Assembly: GCA_030248225.1 (NCBI GenBank)
Contig: JASANE010005125.1
Location: 1 to 64,000, forward strand
DNA: 64,000 bases
Direction: 5' to 3'
From: Trileptium ribeirensis
Lineage: Eukaryota > Nematoda > Enoplea > Enoplida > Thoracostomopsidae
The notes under the pieces were generated by a model that saw only the letters and a program-made list of their open reading frames with translations, had not been told where the DNA came from and ran no database searches. The position numbers were made by a program, and so were the translations under genes. The first letter of the stretch is position 1. Every line of letters starts with the position of its first letter. This document shows, piece by piece, positions 24,662-35,464 of the stretch.

Positions 24662-25385
24662 ATTTTATTGTGGATCTTTTATTATGTTTAGCAACTATGG
24701 CTGTTCGACGACAACAAACTTTTCCATAACTAGCGGACGTCCTCACTGCATCAGCCAATTATTCTTTTTCAGAAGGCTACTAAGTCCAATGAAGGCGCTA
24801 AAAGATATATTTTTAACGTTATCTTTAACGAACTGTGGCTGTTCGACGACAACGAACTTTTCCATAAGTAGCGGACGTCCTCACTGCATCAGCCAATTAT
24901 TCTTTTTCAGAAGGCTACTAAGTCCAATGAAGGCGCTAAAAGATATATTTTTAATGTTATCTTTAACGAACTGTTACTGTTAGACGACAACGAACTTTTC
25001 CATCACTAGCGGACGTCCTCACCGCATCAGCCAATTATTCTTTTTCAGAAAACTACTAAGTCCAATAAAGGCGCTAAAAGATATATTTTTATCGTTATCT
25101 TTAACGAACTGTGGCTGTTCGACGTCAACGAACTTTTCCATAACTAGCGGACGTCCTTATTGCATCAGCCAATTATTTTTTTTTGATAAAACTACTAAGT
25201 CCAATAAAGGCGGTAAAAGATATATTTTTAACGTTATCTTTAACGAACTGTGGCTGTTCGACGACAACGAACTTTTCCATAACTAGCGGACGTCCTTATT
25301 GCATCAGCCAATTATTCTTTTTCAGAAAACTATCACAATAAAGGCACTAAAAGATATATTTTTAACGTTATCTTTAACGACATTC
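24662..25385 (+). repeat. 138-bp tandem array, 5 units
   Basis: The landmark gcggacgtcc occurs at 24733, 24871, 25009, 25147 and 25286. The period is 138 bp (46 codons), so one frame stays open over the first two units (reading GCSTTTNFSI and SGRPHCISQLFFF). Later units carry substitutions and small indels that break it. The array is followed by a diverged pair of segments beginning gacattcctgaat at 25379 and 25656. Confidence 0.85.
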
Positions 25386-25775
25386 CTGAATAAAATTATT
25401 CTGCGGCAAGTTAGATCATCCTGCTACGTCGTTCCACTTACACTTGGTAACTTACTCTTGGTAATTCACTTAACTTATACTCGTTACACTTATGCAGCAT
25501 TGTATTACGTAAACGGCCCTTAACTCAGGAAGCGATTGACATGTCTCTCTTTTTTATACTTAATATGTTTAAACATTGGCACATGCCGATAATATTTTCA
25601 AAAATACTAGTTACAAAGACTGATAAAGCCCACTAAAACGTATTTGCTTGTACTGACATTCCTGAATGAAACTATTCTACACCAATTATTCTATCATTGT
25701 GCTACCTCGTTCGACAGTAATACAGCATTATATTACGAAAAGGACACTAACTTTAGGAAACGGTTGGCATTTGTA
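25379..25775 (+). repeat. Diverged direct duplication next to the 138-bp array
   Basis: Two segments about 277 bp apart share gacattcctgaat(a/g)aaa, a gctac(g/c)tcgttc block, cagcattgtattacg / cagcattatattacg and ggcccttaactcaggaa / ggacactaactttagga. The second copy is more divergent and lacks an insertion. Confidence 0.55.
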
Positions 25776-25779
25776 CATT

Positions 25780-26515
25780 TGATATAATTATGGATCGGCG
25801 CTTTCCAGCAAACACATTTGCTCTTAAACGAATCTCCTTACTCTACCAGGGCACAACCTTAATAAAAATGCACTACATTAAGCCAAAATCAGGACGAATC
25901 ATAGATGATATCCCATATAACACTGTAATTTTGAAACTTATTTAGTTTAAATTGTCACATCGCAGATCTTACGGAGCCCATCAAGAAGCATAACACGATT
26001 AGAATAATTCCATTTCCAAAATAATAAGCGGGAAATATCGGGTAAACTTGACTGCACAGAATAGTCGCGGCTACTGAAAAATTTATGGGTTTTCCTTGAT
26101 TAGGCTATAAAAGTGTTATTTCTAAGCTCAACATTCAGAGTATCAGAGAAGTACCCAAGAATTAGAATAGCGAATTTTTAAGAATCATATTTCTCAGAGT
26201 TTCTTCAAAACAATTTTCTCTCGGCACAATTTTTTGGTACTCTGATTTACTGTGCAGTGGAGCAGCTATTCCTGCTTTCAAATAAACACCACCCATAGTG
26301 GCATATTTTCAAACAATTGTAGCTGCCTACTTGATATATGTCTTGTTTAATGTTCGACTGTTTGAAATTCTTCAATTATTATACCATTATTTTGATTTGT
26401 GGTCTCTATCAAAGTTTTTTGCGTCTATTTTATGATTCATGTCACCAGTATGGGTCGCCTGTTATACAGTTCGAAAAAGAACAGTGTAATGTGGGGGGTT
26501 GGAGTGAGCATCCCA
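25780..26515. other. AT-rich stretch, nothing recognised
   Basis: No feature was supportable. Confidence 0.45.
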
Positions 26516-26521
26516 CCAACT

Positions 26522-27960
26522 TAGACTTAGTATAAGGTTGGTATAAGGAGGTTACGCTAAGGTTCAGGCTTAGGCTTAGTATAAGGTTGGTATAAGGAGA
26601 TTACGCCAAGTTTCAGGCTTAGGCTTACTATATAGTTGGTATAAGGAGATTACGCCAAGGTTCAGGCTTATGCTTAGTATAAGGTTGGTATAAGGAGATT
26701 ACGCCAAGGTTCATGTTTAAGCTTACTATATAGTTGGTATAAGGAGATTACGCCAAGGTTCAGCCTTGGGCTTAGTATAAGGTTTGTATAAGCAGCTTAC
26801 GCTAAGGTTCAGCCTTAGGCTTAGTATAAGGCTGGTATAAGGAGATTACGCCAATGTTCAGGCTTAGGCTTACTATATAGTTGGTATAAGGAGATTACGC
26901 CAAGGTTCAGGCTTAGGCTTAGTATAAGGTTGGTACAAGGAGCTTACGCCAAGGTTCAGGCTTATGCTTAGTATAAGGTTGGTATAAGGAGATTACGCCA
27001 TGGTTCAGGCTTAGGCTTACTATATAGTTGGTATAAGGAGATTACGCCAAGGTTCAGGCTTAGGCTTAGTATAAGGTTGGTACAAGGAGCTTAGGCCAAG
27101 GTTCAGGCTTATGCTTAGTATAAGGTTGGTATAAGGAGATTACACCAAGGTTCAGGCTTAGGCTTACTATATAGTTGGTATAAGGAGATTACGCCAAGGT
27201 TCAGGCTTAGGCTTAGTATAAGGTTGGTATAAAGAGATTACGCCAAGGTTCAGCCTTAGGCTTAGTATAAGGTTGGTATAAGGAGATTACGCCAATGTTC
27301 AAGCTTAGGCTTACTATATAGTTGGTATAAGGAGATTACGCCAAGGTTCAGGCTTTGGCTTAGTATAAGGTTGGTACAAGGAGCTTACGCCAAGGTTCAG
27401 GCTTATGCTTAGTATAAGGTTGGTATAAGGAGATTACGCCAAGGTTCAGGCTTAGGCTTACTATATAGTTGGTATAAGGAGATACGCCAAGGTTCAGGCT
27501 TGGGCTTAGTATAAGGTTTGTATAAGCAGCTTACGCTAAGGTTCAGGGTTAGGCTTAGTATAAGGTTGGTACAAGGAGATTACGCCAAGGTTCAGGCTTA
27601 AGCTTACTATGTAGTTGGTATAAGGAGATTACGCCAAGGTTCAGGCTTAGGCTTAGCATAAGGTTGGTACAAGGAGCTTACGCCAAGGTTCAGGCTTATG
27701 CTTAGTATAAGGTTGGTATAAGGAGATTACGCTAAGGTTCAGGCTTAGGCTTGCTATATAGTTGGTATAAGGAGATTACGCCAAGGTTCAGGCTTAGGCT
27801 TAGTATAAGGTTGGTATAAAGAGATTACGATAAGGTTCAGGCTTGGGCTTAGTATAAGGTTTGTATAAGCAGCTTACGCTAAGGTTCAGGCTTAGGCTTA
27901 ATATAAGGTTTATATAAGCAGCTTACACTAAAGTTCACGGCTAGGCTTAGTGTATCTATA
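26522..27960 (+). repeat. 49-bp tandem array, about 29 units
   Basis: The unit is 49 bp (ttcagg at 26563, 26612 and 26661) with the words aggttcaggcttaggctta, gtataaggttggtataagg and agattacgcc. Variants alternate (actatatagttgg versus agtataaggttgg; gtacaaggagctt), which indicates a two- to four-unit higher-order pattern. Each unit carries one or two TTAGGC hexamers. No open frame of note. Confidence 0.9.
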
Positions 27961-28235
27961 ACGGCATCGAATACATTTCACTTACGTCCCATACAGGTTA
28001 CATTAGCCTTTTTATAGTTATGCGTGACGTAATGGTTGTGTTATCGTTGTTTTTCAACCAGCTTTGAAATATTTTGACTACAGCCACTTGCAACTTTATC
28101 AGTCAACACCTTACGGGATAATGGAAAAAACATTGCTGTTGAACTTTAAAACTTACTTATTCATTCAATGAACAATATGTTTTTGTACAAATTTGTCCAG
28201 CATATTACTTGAAATGACCTCAAGCCGCAGTGACG

Positions 28236-28420
28236 GCTCATTATATTATGTTATTATTATATTATTATAATTATTATTATATTATAATATTATATTACAT
28301 TATTATATTATATTATATTATTATAATTATTATTATATTATTATATTATATTACATTATTATATTATATTATATTATTATTATATTATTATATTATTTTT
28401 ATATTATAATACATTAAACT
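28236..28420 (+). repeat. ATT/ATATT microsatellite
   Basis: About 185 bp are only A and T apart from two C residues, with a short internal duplication of attacattattatattata. Confidence 0.9.
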
Positions 28421-28744
28421 ATTTTAATGATGTCTTTTTATCCCAAATAAAACTCTCGCAAAGTAAAAACGAATTAAGTTTGCGAAAACAAAAGCCAAGT
28501 TTTAATGTCATGTTTACAAAACATTAGTTGGAACGCCGTAGAAATAATTCAGTAGACAGGAATGCGTCAGCGGATTTAGTCTTGGCTTCAATTGGAGTCT
28601 TGGGATGATAATTGCGTAGCCACAATAGATTGCTACCGTTGCTAAGATGCTTGAATGAATTTTTAGTTTTTCTCGTTGTTATTGATATAATATCATTCTC
28701 ATCAAAAATGTTCTTCCCGTTGACTTTAGGAAACAATACGGCAT

Positions 28745-28960
28745 AAGTGTCCTAGGCCGGGGTGGGTTGGTTGGTTAGTAGATGGATCGACTGGGAGGAG
28801 GACTAAGTCACGGGTAAATTTGCAAAATGCTTAAGGATTCGTAGATTTTCTCGCTTGAATTTTCCAATCTTTTGCTAATTTTTACAAATTTTAGCTAAAA
28901 TTTCATAAATTTTTGCTAATTTATGCCAATTTTGCCAAATTTATTCCAATAAAACTGATC
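28745..28960 (+). repeat. Dispersed repeat: GC flank plus TTTTGCTAATTTT core
   Basis: A G-rich block (ggatcgactgggaggagga) is followed by a degenerate run of ttttgctaattttt words. It aligns with the reverse complement of 4740-5050. Confidence 0.5.
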
Positions 28961-28964
28961 CGCT

Positions 28965-30890
28965 TGCAATGAATTGAGCAGTCACAGTATGAAAATGCCG
29001 ATAATTCTTAGTTTTTTCACGAAGTGCTAAAAGCATTGTATTGCTGTATTACTTAATTTCTACATTATACTATTCCAATGCAATTTAGTTAAATTGATTT
29101 TATGTTAAGGTGAATTCCCAACTTGTTATCATAGGAGTCAGGTTGCTACATTGTTTTCATCTTTTGGCACAGTGTGCATTATGCAATTGAGCTTCATTGT
29201 ACAATCCTACATGTTGTATAAACGCAATTTTAAAAAAAAATCTGATTCGCTGAAGTCCGCTAGTCAATTATAATTGACGAGTGGCAAACAGCTCGAAGTC
29301 ATCTGGACGGATTAAAGGTGAAGGAAAACCAATAGCTGACGTTATTGAAAGTAGAATTATCAAGTTTTACCACTGCTCAATGCTTGAACGTCCTAAAATT
29401 GATATTATATAATTTAATGGCAAGGAAGAGAAACTGATCGTCTATTAGCCACGGAATGCTTGTCGATAGTGCTGATAAGCACGACATGCGAGGACACTGT
29501 CGATGGATGTCGACACAGCTTTTTGAACCTAAGCATTCTCGGGGGGTCATTGTGGAGCAGCAACGGCCTATCAAACAAACCATACCAAATTGTCAATATT
29601 GACGTTTTCCGCAAGGTTCTGCTATGATTTCGTTGCTTTGTTGCTGTCTTCTGAATCGATAATAAAGATTTATGATGCAATGCTAACTTAACCCTGTAAA
29701 CTGTTGTGACGTTCTTCCTCGATGAAGTCAAAATTATCTGGTTTAAGAAAAACTATCCATCAGCGCCGCTTCTTCAGACAGAGTAGTTGGTTTTATTGCA
29801 TATACTGTCAGGGATGACGTTTATTGTTGTTGCTATTGTTGTCAGATGTTACCAATTTATGAAAGTTTTCGTTAGGCTTTTTATTTTTTCATAGTCTGGC
29901 TTAGAACCACAAAGCCATGTTGAAAATTAAAAATTATAACAACAACATAAAACCTTTCCCAACCAAGTTTTGCTATAAAAGCTTAAACGATACTCTGAAG
30001 ATAGTGTAGCAGATTAACTCGGATTCAAAATCAGAGCGCACATATTTTTTAGAATAGATATATTTGTAAACCATTATCATACACTTTCACTTTCTTTGAG
30101 TATCATACCATAAGAATAAATTTTATGATTATATTTTGCCCATAAAGCAGCTAACTAATACCCCTATTCTATACAAAACTTTTTGTAGCTTTTTGATCAA
30201 AATTATTGTATCGAGAGTAGATATGAGTTGTCGATTCTTGCAAATTAATGTGAGTGTTGCATTAACAACATATACCTGCTGTCACCATCGAGGCATCCAA
30301 CAGGTATCCAAGAATCATCATTAGTGGGTAGATATTTTTGGCGGGGGTGTATGAAAAATTTTTAAATGTCGAAATCGATCATAATTTTCTAAAAATTGCT
30401 AAAATTTACTGTAATTTGCGTAATAATTTGCCCATGCGACGAAGAATGAGTATCAGGGGGAGCGGGAAAATACGATGCGGGGTGTAAGACCCATATAAGG
30501 TTAACCCCCTACACGTAACATACATTTATGGACTACATATAAATTATGCGTACGTCAATGAAATATTGAATTTGGAAATATTTCGGTTACTGGATAGAAA
30601 ACCGGAGATTTAATCAGTTTTCAAGTAGCCATTAGTAGACATAGCCGTAGATTACGCTTGACCAGCACAAAAGCAAATCATTAATGATTCTCAAATTCAG
30701 CGTTGTCAACCTCACGGAAAATTCACTTTAGATCAGGATGTTTCCCTTTTTTTCTCTCAAATCATGTAATTTTAGTTTCAGTTCTTAAAATTAAAGAATG
30801 GCTTTCCAATTCCGCACCGACAACTTTACAGACATATCAGTATTGGTGATTATTTATCTTTTTATATCTCTTAAAAATTATGCTATTTCA
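28965..30890. other. Upstream flank of the receptor gene; mostly unannotated
   Basis: A 105-aa minus-strand open frame (29414-29731) shows no family motif that I recognise. About 30325-30510 has G-rich ends around an AT core, like the repeat at 28745. A TATA box or start site for the receptor could not be assigned. Confidence 0.4.
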
Positions 30891-30897
30891 ATTTCAG
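30881..30897 (+). promoter_or_regulatory. Probable 3' splice site in the receptor 5' UTR
   Basis: The sequence tgctatttcaatttcag ends at 30897, 33 bases before the start codon. An in-frame TAA at 30904-30906 makes the ATG at 30931 the first available start. The site suggests a noncoding upstream exon or a trans-spliced leader. Neither can be shown from this window. Confidence 0.45.
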
Positions 30898-30930
30898 CAA
30901 AAATAACTTATACTACAGAGAAACAATAGA

Positions 30931-33383
30931 ATGTTAAATATTAGCGTTGATAACAATTATAGCAGCTATTATAATTTTTCGTTACCTTCACATCAACTTG
31001 TCGACTATATGATAATTGGTGAATGCTTAGTTGCGCTCGCAGTCGGAACATCAATCAACACTGCCGCAATCGTTCATATACATCGTTTGTATCGGCAACA
31101 TCGAAAACAAAAGCAAAACAATGCGCCAACGTCGATTTCATCAAGCTTGCTTCTGCTCAACGCTCATTTGATTGCAGCTAATATCATGGTATTAATTTTT
31201 GGCTGTGCTGGAAAAGGTGCATGGCACCTTGCATATCGATGGCCATTTGGTGATGTTGGATGTAAAATTTTTAAATTCGGTCAAGCTCATGCCGGATATT
31301 GTAGTACCAATGTTGTTGTTGCAATTGCAGCCGATATGTTGGCAACATTTCGTAATCCATTCGACTATTTACATCGAAATCGCCGTCGACACTATGTTAA
31401 ATGCCTACTAACATTATGTTGGGTCTTTGCATCGCTATGCGCGGCGCCGAATGCTGTTTTTTGGGGTACAATAGCTCCATTTTCAAACTTTCCCAATTGG
31501 AAACAATGTGTATTTCGGCCAAGACTTGTATTCGATGTCGCCTCTGCGGTAAACTTTGAGCCACGAAAGTTTAATTTAATTTTGTTTCTCGATGTTACTC
31601 ATATGTTGGTTGTATTTTGGATTCCGTTGATATATTTAATTTATGTTTACAGTGCATCGATTTGTATTGTTTTACGTTCATCGTCACCAAAAACACAAAA
31701 TACTATGAAGTATCGCGATAGTAGCAATGGGCTAAGCGTTTCGATACGACGAAATTCGACGATAAAATATCAGACAACAGCTAATACAACTGGCGATGAT
31801 GAAGATGATGATAATGAAATCAATGCTGATATTGAAATCAACGATATTGAGCCGTGTGAGAACGATTGTTTCAACAATGCCGACGATTCATCATCAAGAA
31901 CACCGTCGTTGTCAAAACGTCATATGTCATCAAGACGTAAAAGGCGATTGTTAAATCTCAGCGATATTCGCTCAAGGCCGTTTCGGTTTGCTAGTGCTTG
32001 GAAAACTCGACTGAATTCAAAGTTTAATGCTCGAACTGACGGAGCTAGAATGAACAAGTGCATTAAGGTTAATTATTTTTTTTACGTTTTTTCTTCAAAA
32101 ACTCGGGATACCTAATTTACAGAGGGTAATTTGACAACAAATTCGTTGATATATCATTTATTATCTAATCTTCAGAGTCAATCAGTGGCGTAGATCCCGT
32201 TAAATACCAAGCAGTCTATAAGTGCCGGATCGAACCTAAACTAATCACAATGTTGACCAAGAGTTTAAAACATGTCTATATATCAGTTCAGCTTAAGAAT
32301 AAATTTTTGAAGTATTTTTTCATTTCACGTAATCTCGCTTTAAATCAGAAATTTATATAAAAAAATTTTCGGAATCGGATCCAATTCATTGGCTCACTCG
32401 GATTAAAACAATATTATTGAGCTCCAGTTTACTGAAATTCTGCAAAATTTTGCCATCCATAAACGTCGTCCAAACTTCTTGCGGCAATTTGTTTCCGAAC
32501 TTGTTTGACTATAGGAAAATGAATTTCTGAAGTGGCTTTTTACGTTAATACGGCGACGAGTATATGGCTGATGTATAGTTGATGCGTTTATACTAGCGAA
32601 AATGCTCTTGACGAAGTGTTCGTTTAGTACAGGCCAAAGTGTCTTCACAATTTGTCTTCAAGTCAGGGGCGTAGCCAGAAAATCTGAGCTGGGGCATCAA
32701 GGCTTTCTTGATGGGCACAAATTCCGAACTGGGAGGCACCAAGGCTTTCTGCTGGGGCAGGAGTTATCTGTAAATTCGAACTGGGGGCACGGCCCTCCGT
32801 GCCACCACCCTTGGCGACGCCCCTGCTTCAAGTAAAATATACATTTCAGCGCACGTCAAGCATAATCGGTTTATATATCGTTTCATGGATGCCATATCAG
32901 CTAATGTCAATTTGGAAGGATATCGATGCTGAAAGTCATAATGTTTACGCAACGTTTCTCGAATGGGCTTATCTTATTTACGTCGGTCATAGTTGTCTTA
33001 ATCCGTTAGTTTATTCGTTTCATTTAAATTTAAATTCAACGTCAACTTTATCGACACGCAGAGTCACCCGTCGTGCCAGCAACAATGTCGTCGTAGATAG
33101 TCAACGTCGCATTGCTCGAAGTCCAAACGAGCATAGCCCGACAGTGCCAAGGCAACAAGGGTTAAATATAAATTCGGCCTCAACTTTATCGTCACGCAGT
33201 TTAACCCATCGTGTCGCCAACTATGTCGTTGTAGATAGTCAACGTCGTATCACTCAATGTCCAAGCGATCGTAGTCCGATAATGCCAGGGCACCAAGGGT
33301 TCGAACAGTTGACCCCATTCGATGCAAGAAGTTTACATCACGACGAGACTTCACGTATTTCGTCTTCGATTCATGAACTTTAG
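30931..33383 (+). CDS. Divergent class A GPCR, GnRH/AKH/corazonin/vasopressin-receptor-like (two exons)
   Basis: Coding exons are 30931-32067 and 32850-33383. The GT donor follows AAG at 32068 and the acceptor is tttcag at 32844-32849. Both exons are multiples of three and give 556 aa. The N-terminus has sequons at N3, N9 and N15. TM1 is about 26-50 (GTSINTAA). TM2 (about 72-92) has NAHLIAAN, with N84 where most family members have Asp. W104-P-F-G, C111 and C193 fit the TM3-ECL2 disulfide. TM3 (about 113-135) has YCSTNVVVAIAAD, the pattern of GnRH/vasopressin-type receptors, but ends D135-M136 instead of D-R. TM5 is about 214-246. ICL3 is long (about 250-378) with an acidic run near 290-310 and then a basic segment. 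Exon 2 supplies TM6 with SWMPY and TM7 with N430-P-L-V-Y. The tail (440-529) is two copies of a block of about 45 aa containing VVDSQRRI. It is predicted to be a plasma-membrane peptide receptor; ligand and subfamily are inference. A hAT-like MITE lies in the intron. Confidence 0.85.
32664..32825. mobile_element. hAT-like MITE in the receptor intron, perfect 8-bp TSD
   Basis: It begins CAGGGGCGTAGCCAG and ends TTGGCGACGCCCCTG, so the terminal inverted repeats are about 15 bp. CTTCAAGT flanks both sides (32656-32663 and 32826-32833). The 8-bp duplication and CAGGG-type ends are diagnostic of hAT elements. The interior has internal direct repeats (gggcatcaaggctttct / ggcaccaaggctttct). It is inserted 24 bp before the first base of exon 2, so the region that normally holds branch point and polypyrimidine tract was displaced or is now supplied by the element and TSD. 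Confidence 0.9.
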
Positions 33384-33697
33384 TTGAAGCTTTATTTTTG
33401 TCACCTCGACATATGATTGTTTTAGTATAAAATCATATTTGCAAAGAACTACTAGCTGACGAAGCAAGAGTAACAATTTTTTCATTAGCAGTGATCAGAA
33501 ATTTATCACTTTCTTATGTTGATGACTGCGACTTAATAACTTTGTAACATTTCAACTAAAAATATGCAAACAAATTTTTCAAACAGTTTTACACAGAAAA
33601 TATTGCTTTTATCACCACTTGCCTTGGTCAAGAGGTAATAGCATGTTTCAAATATTTGTGGGAGTTTGCAATTTACATCTTGTGGACATCTCAAAGT

Positions 33698-33703
33698 AAT
33701 AAA
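33698..33703 (+). terminator. Candidate polyadenylation signal of the receptor
   Basis: AATAAA lies about 315 bases after the stop codon at 33381-33383, just before the MITE that starts at 33747. No nearer canonical hexamer was noticed. Confidence 0.4.
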
Positions 33704-33746
33704 TGATAGGTGTCCATTGGGGGAGGGGGTGGGATTACCATCCTAA

Positions 33747-34203
33747 TGTTTGAGTCCACTTTAGGTGCATATACCTGGGGTGTTCTTTTGTCAAGTCAGT
33801 TCACGATCATAAAAATAATGAACGCGAACAAATCACGATTTTTAATTATGTAGGTAAATTATCTGTGATGCAGCAACGCGCAGGCGCTGTTCGCGGTGAT
33901 TATTTTGTTATGTAGCATCATATTTTGCTGACCGCCTACAGGTGAAAACGCGATTACCAGTCACGTTTTTCTCGCATGCTATAATAAACAAAAAGACCGC
34001 TAACATTGTTGTTTGATTCAGAATGTCAGTTGATGTACGCGGATAAAACGTGCAAAATGGATAAATATACGCGAATGTAAATTCCACTCATACATCGCAA
34101 AGCCCATGTTCGCGTTTACAAAAATGCAAATTCCAGTGGCAAAAATATGAACACGAATTAACAGAACAACCTTGCTATACGCAACCTAAAGTGGACTCAC
34201 GCA
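33747..34203. mobile_element. Tourist-like MITE, family 4 (TAA TSD)
   Basis: The left end is TGTTTGAGTCCACTTTAGG. The inverse of the right end is TGCGTGAGTCCACTTTAGG. The inverted repeat extends about 45 bp. TAA flanks both sides (33744-33746 and 34204-34206). The ends resemble those of family 2 (TGCGTGAGTAAACTTAAGG) but the interior differs. It lies about 40 bp past the receptor's candidate poly(A) signal. Confidence 0.75.
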
Positions 34204-34372
34204 TAAGATTCATAGCCAATCTAAGCTACATTAATTCATTGCTGACGTACCACAGCCACCCCTTTCTCTACGCAACGCGTTCGCTCAAATTTATACCAAT
34301 AATGAAACAAAATTGTCAAATTATGAGCCTAAAAATTATGGTGGTGAAATGTTGGAGAGAATGCAGAAAATT

Positions 34373-34595
34373 ATTGCTCGCTTCATACCCTAGTCTCAGC
34401 CGAAACCATCTACCCTACGGCAGCGAACCTTGGACACGTGTGATATATACTCTATTTTTAATGTCTGCTCCAATGTAGTATTTTATTGCTCGCTTCGTGC
34501 CCTAGTCTCAGCCGAAACCATCTACCCTACGGCAGCGAACCTTGGACACGTGTGATATATACTGCATTTTTAATGTCTGCTCCAATGCAATTTTT
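34373..34595 (+). repeat. 112-bp tandem duplication
   Basis: Two nearly identical copies: tagtctcagccgaaaccatc starts at 34391 and again at 34503. They differ at a few positions (cataccc/cgtgccc, tctat/tgcat, tgtag/tgcaa), so the duplication is fairly recent. Confidence 0.9.
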
Positions 34596-34619
34596 CATGG
34601 GCTGGATCTAAGTTTATTT

Positions 34620-35120
34620 ATTCTTGTTTTGCCTCGGCTAGCCAATATTTAAAAGAACTTGAGCTAACTCACCTGACTAAATATAGTGTCTTGTTCATCT
34701 TTACTGGCACGATCAATATTTCATTGTTGATTTTTGTATGCACACTAATATTGTGTAAATGTCTGTGATATGGCATTATAAATATTGGCCTTAATACTAA
34801 TTATACATACGTATATATATACTAACTGTACTCATTTTAATATGATTCCTGTATTATATTGAAAATTGAATTTAAAATAATATCTATATTAAACGCACAT
34901 CACTTTTAAAAGCTAGGACAGAAAAAGCTTTTATGTCTCAAGTTGACCTACAACGTGTATAATACTAATAATTTTTTTGACATCTGACCGATGTATTATG
35001 GTGGTAGTTTTGAATAATGTTGCCTTCACACGATCCGTTTTTAGCTCAAAATATGGATCGCAATTAGAGAACAGTGTTACTGTTCAAAATCTAAACATAA
35101 TCTAGACCATAAGTGACCAT
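34620..35120. other. AT-rich stretch, nothing recognised
   Basis: No feature was supportable. Confidence 0.45.
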
Positions 35121-35125
35121 AGGGG

Positions 35126-35460
35126 TGTAGCATCTCACTAAGCTAGCATATATAGCGTAGCTGAACACGTTGTGATCGGGGCTTGTGGTGTAATGGTAGC
35201 GGAGTGAGATACTACATGACTCCCCTGCGTAATGGCGGAGCGAGCGTCCTTTGAGCTCTAGCTGTGTGAAGAAACTCCGTGCAGGGGATCATGTCGGGTA
35301 CACCAATTGAAAAAATCTACGAGCGATCATACATTGGACCAGCCGAGATTCGAACCCGCATCTCTAGCTTGCAAGACTGGCGCGCTGCCATTACACCACA
35401 GGAACCCCATCACTAAGGTGTTCAGCTACACTACATACGCTAGCGTAGTGAGATGCTACA
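35126..35460. mobile_element. Foldback element with tRNA-like inverted repeats
   Basis: The left end TGTAGCATCTCACTA... is inverted at the right end (...TAGTGAGATGCTACA). Similarity runs inward about 78 bp through agctgaacac and ends in tgtggtgtaatgg on both arms, a tRNA A-box sequence. The right arm continues on the minus strand into a fuller tRNA-like sequence (35328-35403). A second, inner inverted pair (CATGACTCCCCTGC near 35216 and its inverse near 35281) sits in the loop. GGGG directly flanks both ends (35122-35125 and 35461-35464), a possible 4-bp TSD. No protein is encoded. Confidence 0.7.
35328..35403 (-). pseudogene. tRNA-Ala(TGC)-like sequence inside the foldback
   Basis: On the minus strand it shows a D arm (GGTGTAATGGCAGCGC), an anticodon loop CTTGCAA that would give TGC, and a T arm with GGGTTCGAATCTC. 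The T stem has one mismatch at its base (four of five pairs form). The acceptor strands (GGTTCCT and CTGGTCC) hardly pair, so I do not call it a functional tRNA. Confidence 0.5.
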
Positions 35461-35464
35461 GGGG

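Noticed and set aside
24662..25385. CRISPR-like array
   Set aside because: Whole units are repeated without unique spacers, and the DNA is clearly eukaryotic.
29377..29731. Two overlapping minus-strand frames (105 and 68 aa), considered as a mariner or other transposase fragment
   Set aside because: The expected catalytic blocks could not be identified in either frame.
32602..32835. Open frame across the hAT-like MITE as an alternative receptor exon
   Set aside because: It lies in the intron, ends inside the element and would break TM6; the GT-AG pair 32068/32849 restores the receptor frame exactly.
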